From UBA11865 sp963749825 (GTDB taxonomy: Bacteria; Chloroflexota; Anaerolineae; Promineifilales; Promineifilaceae): DNA of 64,000 bases. Of the stretch, positions 62,444-64,000 are shown one piece after another. The stretch covers positions 372,001 through 436,000 of the forward strand of contig CAVVOI010000009.1 of assembly GCA_963749825.1 (NCBI GenBank), in the 5' to 3' direction. Positions within the stretch are counted from its first letter, which is position 1. Every line of letters starts with the position of its first letter. Below the pieces are notes generated by a model. It had not been told where the DNA came from and did no database searches. It saw only the letters and a list, made by a program, of their open reading frames with translations. The translations under genes and the position numbers were made by a program.

Positions 62444-63448
62444 TTGGAGAATCGAATAAAAGAGCGCTTCAGTGATCATATCTTGTTGGAAACTTTAGAT
62501 CGTTTTGGCGTTGACAATGCCGCTGTAAAACCCCTTGACGGCTTCGAAAGTTTCATATTTGAATATACCAAGGATGGTCAAGAATTTATATTGAGAATTG
62601 GTCATGCTTTCCGGAGAAGTATCGAACTTATCCAAGGGGAGGTCGATTGGATCAATTATTTGTTTAATGGTGGTGTCCATGTAGCAAAAGCTAATCTTTC
62701 AGAAGGCGGTCGCCTGGTTGAATCCATACCAGATGGAAAGGGTGAACATTTTTTGGCAACATCATTCCTTAAGGCCAATGGGGCTCCACCGACTAAAAGC
62801 AACTGGAATAAAAAGCTATTCAATGCTTACGGACAACTTATTGGCAAACTGCACGCCCTTTCTAAAAACTACGTGTTGCCCAACCAGGCCTGGAAAAGAC
62901 CACAATGGGATGATCCCGAGATGCTTGATATGTCAGGCTGGTTGCCGGCGAACGAGTACCTGGTCTTGGAAAAATATCAGCGACTCAAGACTTACCTCAA
63001 TGCTTTGCCAAGAGGACAGGAGACATATGGCCTCATCCATCAGGATGCCCACGGGGGCAACTTCTTCGTAGATGAAGAGGGGATCATCACCTTATTTGAT
63101 TTTGATGATTGCGCTTATAGTTGGTATATGAACGACATCGCGATCGTCCTGTTTTACGCCGTCATGGGTGAAGAAGATGGTCCTGGTTTCACAAGGAGCT
63201 TTATGACCAGTTTTCTGAAGGGCTACTCTACTGAGAATCAGCTTGATCCACGATGGCTTCGAGAGATCCCAGCCTTCTTAAAATTGCGTGAAATCGATTT
63301 GTACGCTGTGATACATCGTAGTTTCGACGTTGATAAGATTGCTGATCCCTGGAGCACTAAATATATGAAAGATCGCAGGGACTTGATCGAGAATGATGTG
63401 CCATATATCGATTTTGATTTTGGGTCGTTAGAATCCTTCATGTTCTAA
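62444..63448 (+). CDS. APH-type phosphotransferase
   Basis: A 334-residue small-molecule kinase of the aminoglycoside phosphotransferase fold. The start is TTG with GAGGA 9 bases upstream. Features are the N-lobe (FIFEYTKDGQEFILRI with the ATP lysine replaced in position by Arg), the linker, the catalytic loop LIHQDAHGGNFFVDEE and the metal-binding LFDFDDC. The family phosphorylates antibiotics, choline, sugars or homoserine; the target here is unknown. It follows the NatAB-like set by 48 bases on the same strand. Confidence 0.85.
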   Translation: MENRIKERFSDHILLETLDRFGVDNAAVKPLDGFESFIFEYTKDGQEFILRIGHAFRRSIELIQGEVDWINYLFNGGVHVAKANLSEGGRLVESIPDGKGEHFLATSFLKANGAPPTKSNWNKKLFNAYGQLIGKLHALSKNYVLPNQAWKRPQWDDPEMLDMSGWLPANEYLVLEKYQRLKTYLNALPRGQETYGLIHQDAHGGNFFVDEEGIITLFDFDDCAYSWYMNDIAIVLFYAVMGEEDGPGFTRSFMTSFLKGYSTENQLDPRWLREIPAFLKLREIDLYAVIHRSFDVDKIADPWSTKYMKDRRDLIENDVPYIDFDFGSLESFMF

Positions 63449-63577
63449 TGGAAGCCATTCGACGAGATAGATGATTGGTCGTCACCAGCGAAATATCTTG
63501 GTTGCTGAAAGCAACCAAAGCGTTTGTGAAAAAGACCCTGAAACTTTGAACGAGATGCCGCAGGAGACGTGAGTCAA

Positions 63578-64000
63578 ATGAGTAACGGTCTCAATCTTCT
63601 ATCTCGTTTCCAGGCGATTGATGCCCTTCGCGGCTTCGTAATGGTCGCTATGGCCCTTGATCATGCAAGTCATTTTGTGGCCCAACTGCACTCTCCCGGG
63701 GAATATTGGGGTGGACCTTTCCCTGTCTATGACAATGCCTTAACCTTCTTGACGCGTTTCATCAGCCATCTGGCAGCACCTGGTTTTTTCTTTCTGATGG
63801 GCATTGGCATGGCGCTATTTGCCCGGCGTAGGGAACGATCTGGGTGGTCAAAAGGTCTCATCATCAGGCATTTCTTCATCAGGGGGCTTTTGCTCATTGC
63901 TTTACAATTTATTATTGTCAATCGAGCCTGGGAGCTGTCTCCAGGAGGGTGGGGCATCACGTTTTACGTGGGTGTGCTCTTCGCGCTTGGCGGAACGATG
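63578..64000 (+). CDS. DUF1624/HGSNAT-like membrane protein, N-terminal part
   Basis: An ATG at 63578 with AGGAG 11 bases before it opens a frame that runs off the right edge (141 codons seen). It begins MSNGLNLLSRFQAIDALRGF, then helix VMVAMALDHASHFV, then FISHLAAPGFFFLMGIGMALF, and a third helix around GLLLIALQFIIV. The D-x-LRG-F, MALDH and AAPGFFFLMG motifs are those of DUF1624 proteins, related to heparan-alpha-glucosaminide N-acetyltransferase. They acetylate sugars across the membrane in known cases. The C-terminus is not in the window. Confidence 0.8.
   Translation, partial: MSNGLNLLSRFQAIDALRGFVMVAMALDHASHFVAQLHSPGEYWGGPFPVYDNALTFLTRFISHLAAPGFFFLMGIGMALFARRRERSGWSKGLIIRHFFIRGLLLIALQFIIVNRAWELSPGGWGITFYVGVLFALGGTM

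Overview
The window is a bacterial chromosome segment of moderate GC, probably from a member of the Chloroflexota (an inference from gene content: Ser/Thr kinases with membrane-spanning and Pro/Thr-rich or TPR exteriors, paired AarF-like kinases, DUF1269 and PRC-barrel proteins, MacB-type export with HlyD-like adaptors but no outer-membrane channel gene, an ExeM-type secreted nuclease and a large subtilase). No rRNA, tRNA, CRISPR array, transposase or prophage was seen.

Region 1 (1-27.4 kb) runs almost wholly on the plus strand. It holds two related sets of envelope/stress genes. The first has DUF1269, a PRC-barrel+DUF1269 fusion, an AI-2E-type permease, an AarF kinase and an RDD protein. The second has a PRC-barrel protein, a decayed holin-like gene, a predicted pseudokinase, three DUF1269 genes, an intact holin-like gene, an AarF kinase, a Ca2+-type P-ATPase and a TerB-repeat protein. 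Between them lie glycogen debranching enzyme, a fused purine nucleoside phosphorylase/deoxyribose-phosphate aldolase, an acidic helical protein of unknown function and an SLC13 permease with RCK_C domains.

Region 2 (27.4-38.5 kb) is on the minus strand: an LSDAT (SLOG-fold) protein whose end overlaps the TerB gene, an OmpR-type two-component pair, a UroD-like methyltransferase, a MacB-like ABC exporter with two tandem adaptors (one frameshifted), and a ParB-like/universal stress protein fusion.

Region 3 (38.6-64 kb) is mixed: oligoendopeptidase F, dodecin, a DDAH-like hydrolase, a GNAT acetyltransferase, an AhpD-like protein, a lipoprotein, the secreted nuclease, a subtilase gene broken by four frameshifts, an MFS transporter, two mini zinc-binding proteins, a HAD phosphatase, a TPR receptor kinase divergent from an HtrA-like lipoprotein, a NatAB-like ABC exporter, an APH-type kinase and the start of a DUF1624-type membrane protein.

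The best candidates for something undescribed are the duplicated DUF1269/PRC-barrel/AarF neighbourhood with its pseudokinase, and the adjoining Ca2+-ATPase, TerB-repeat and LSDAT genes. All function statements rest on motif reading; no database search was run.
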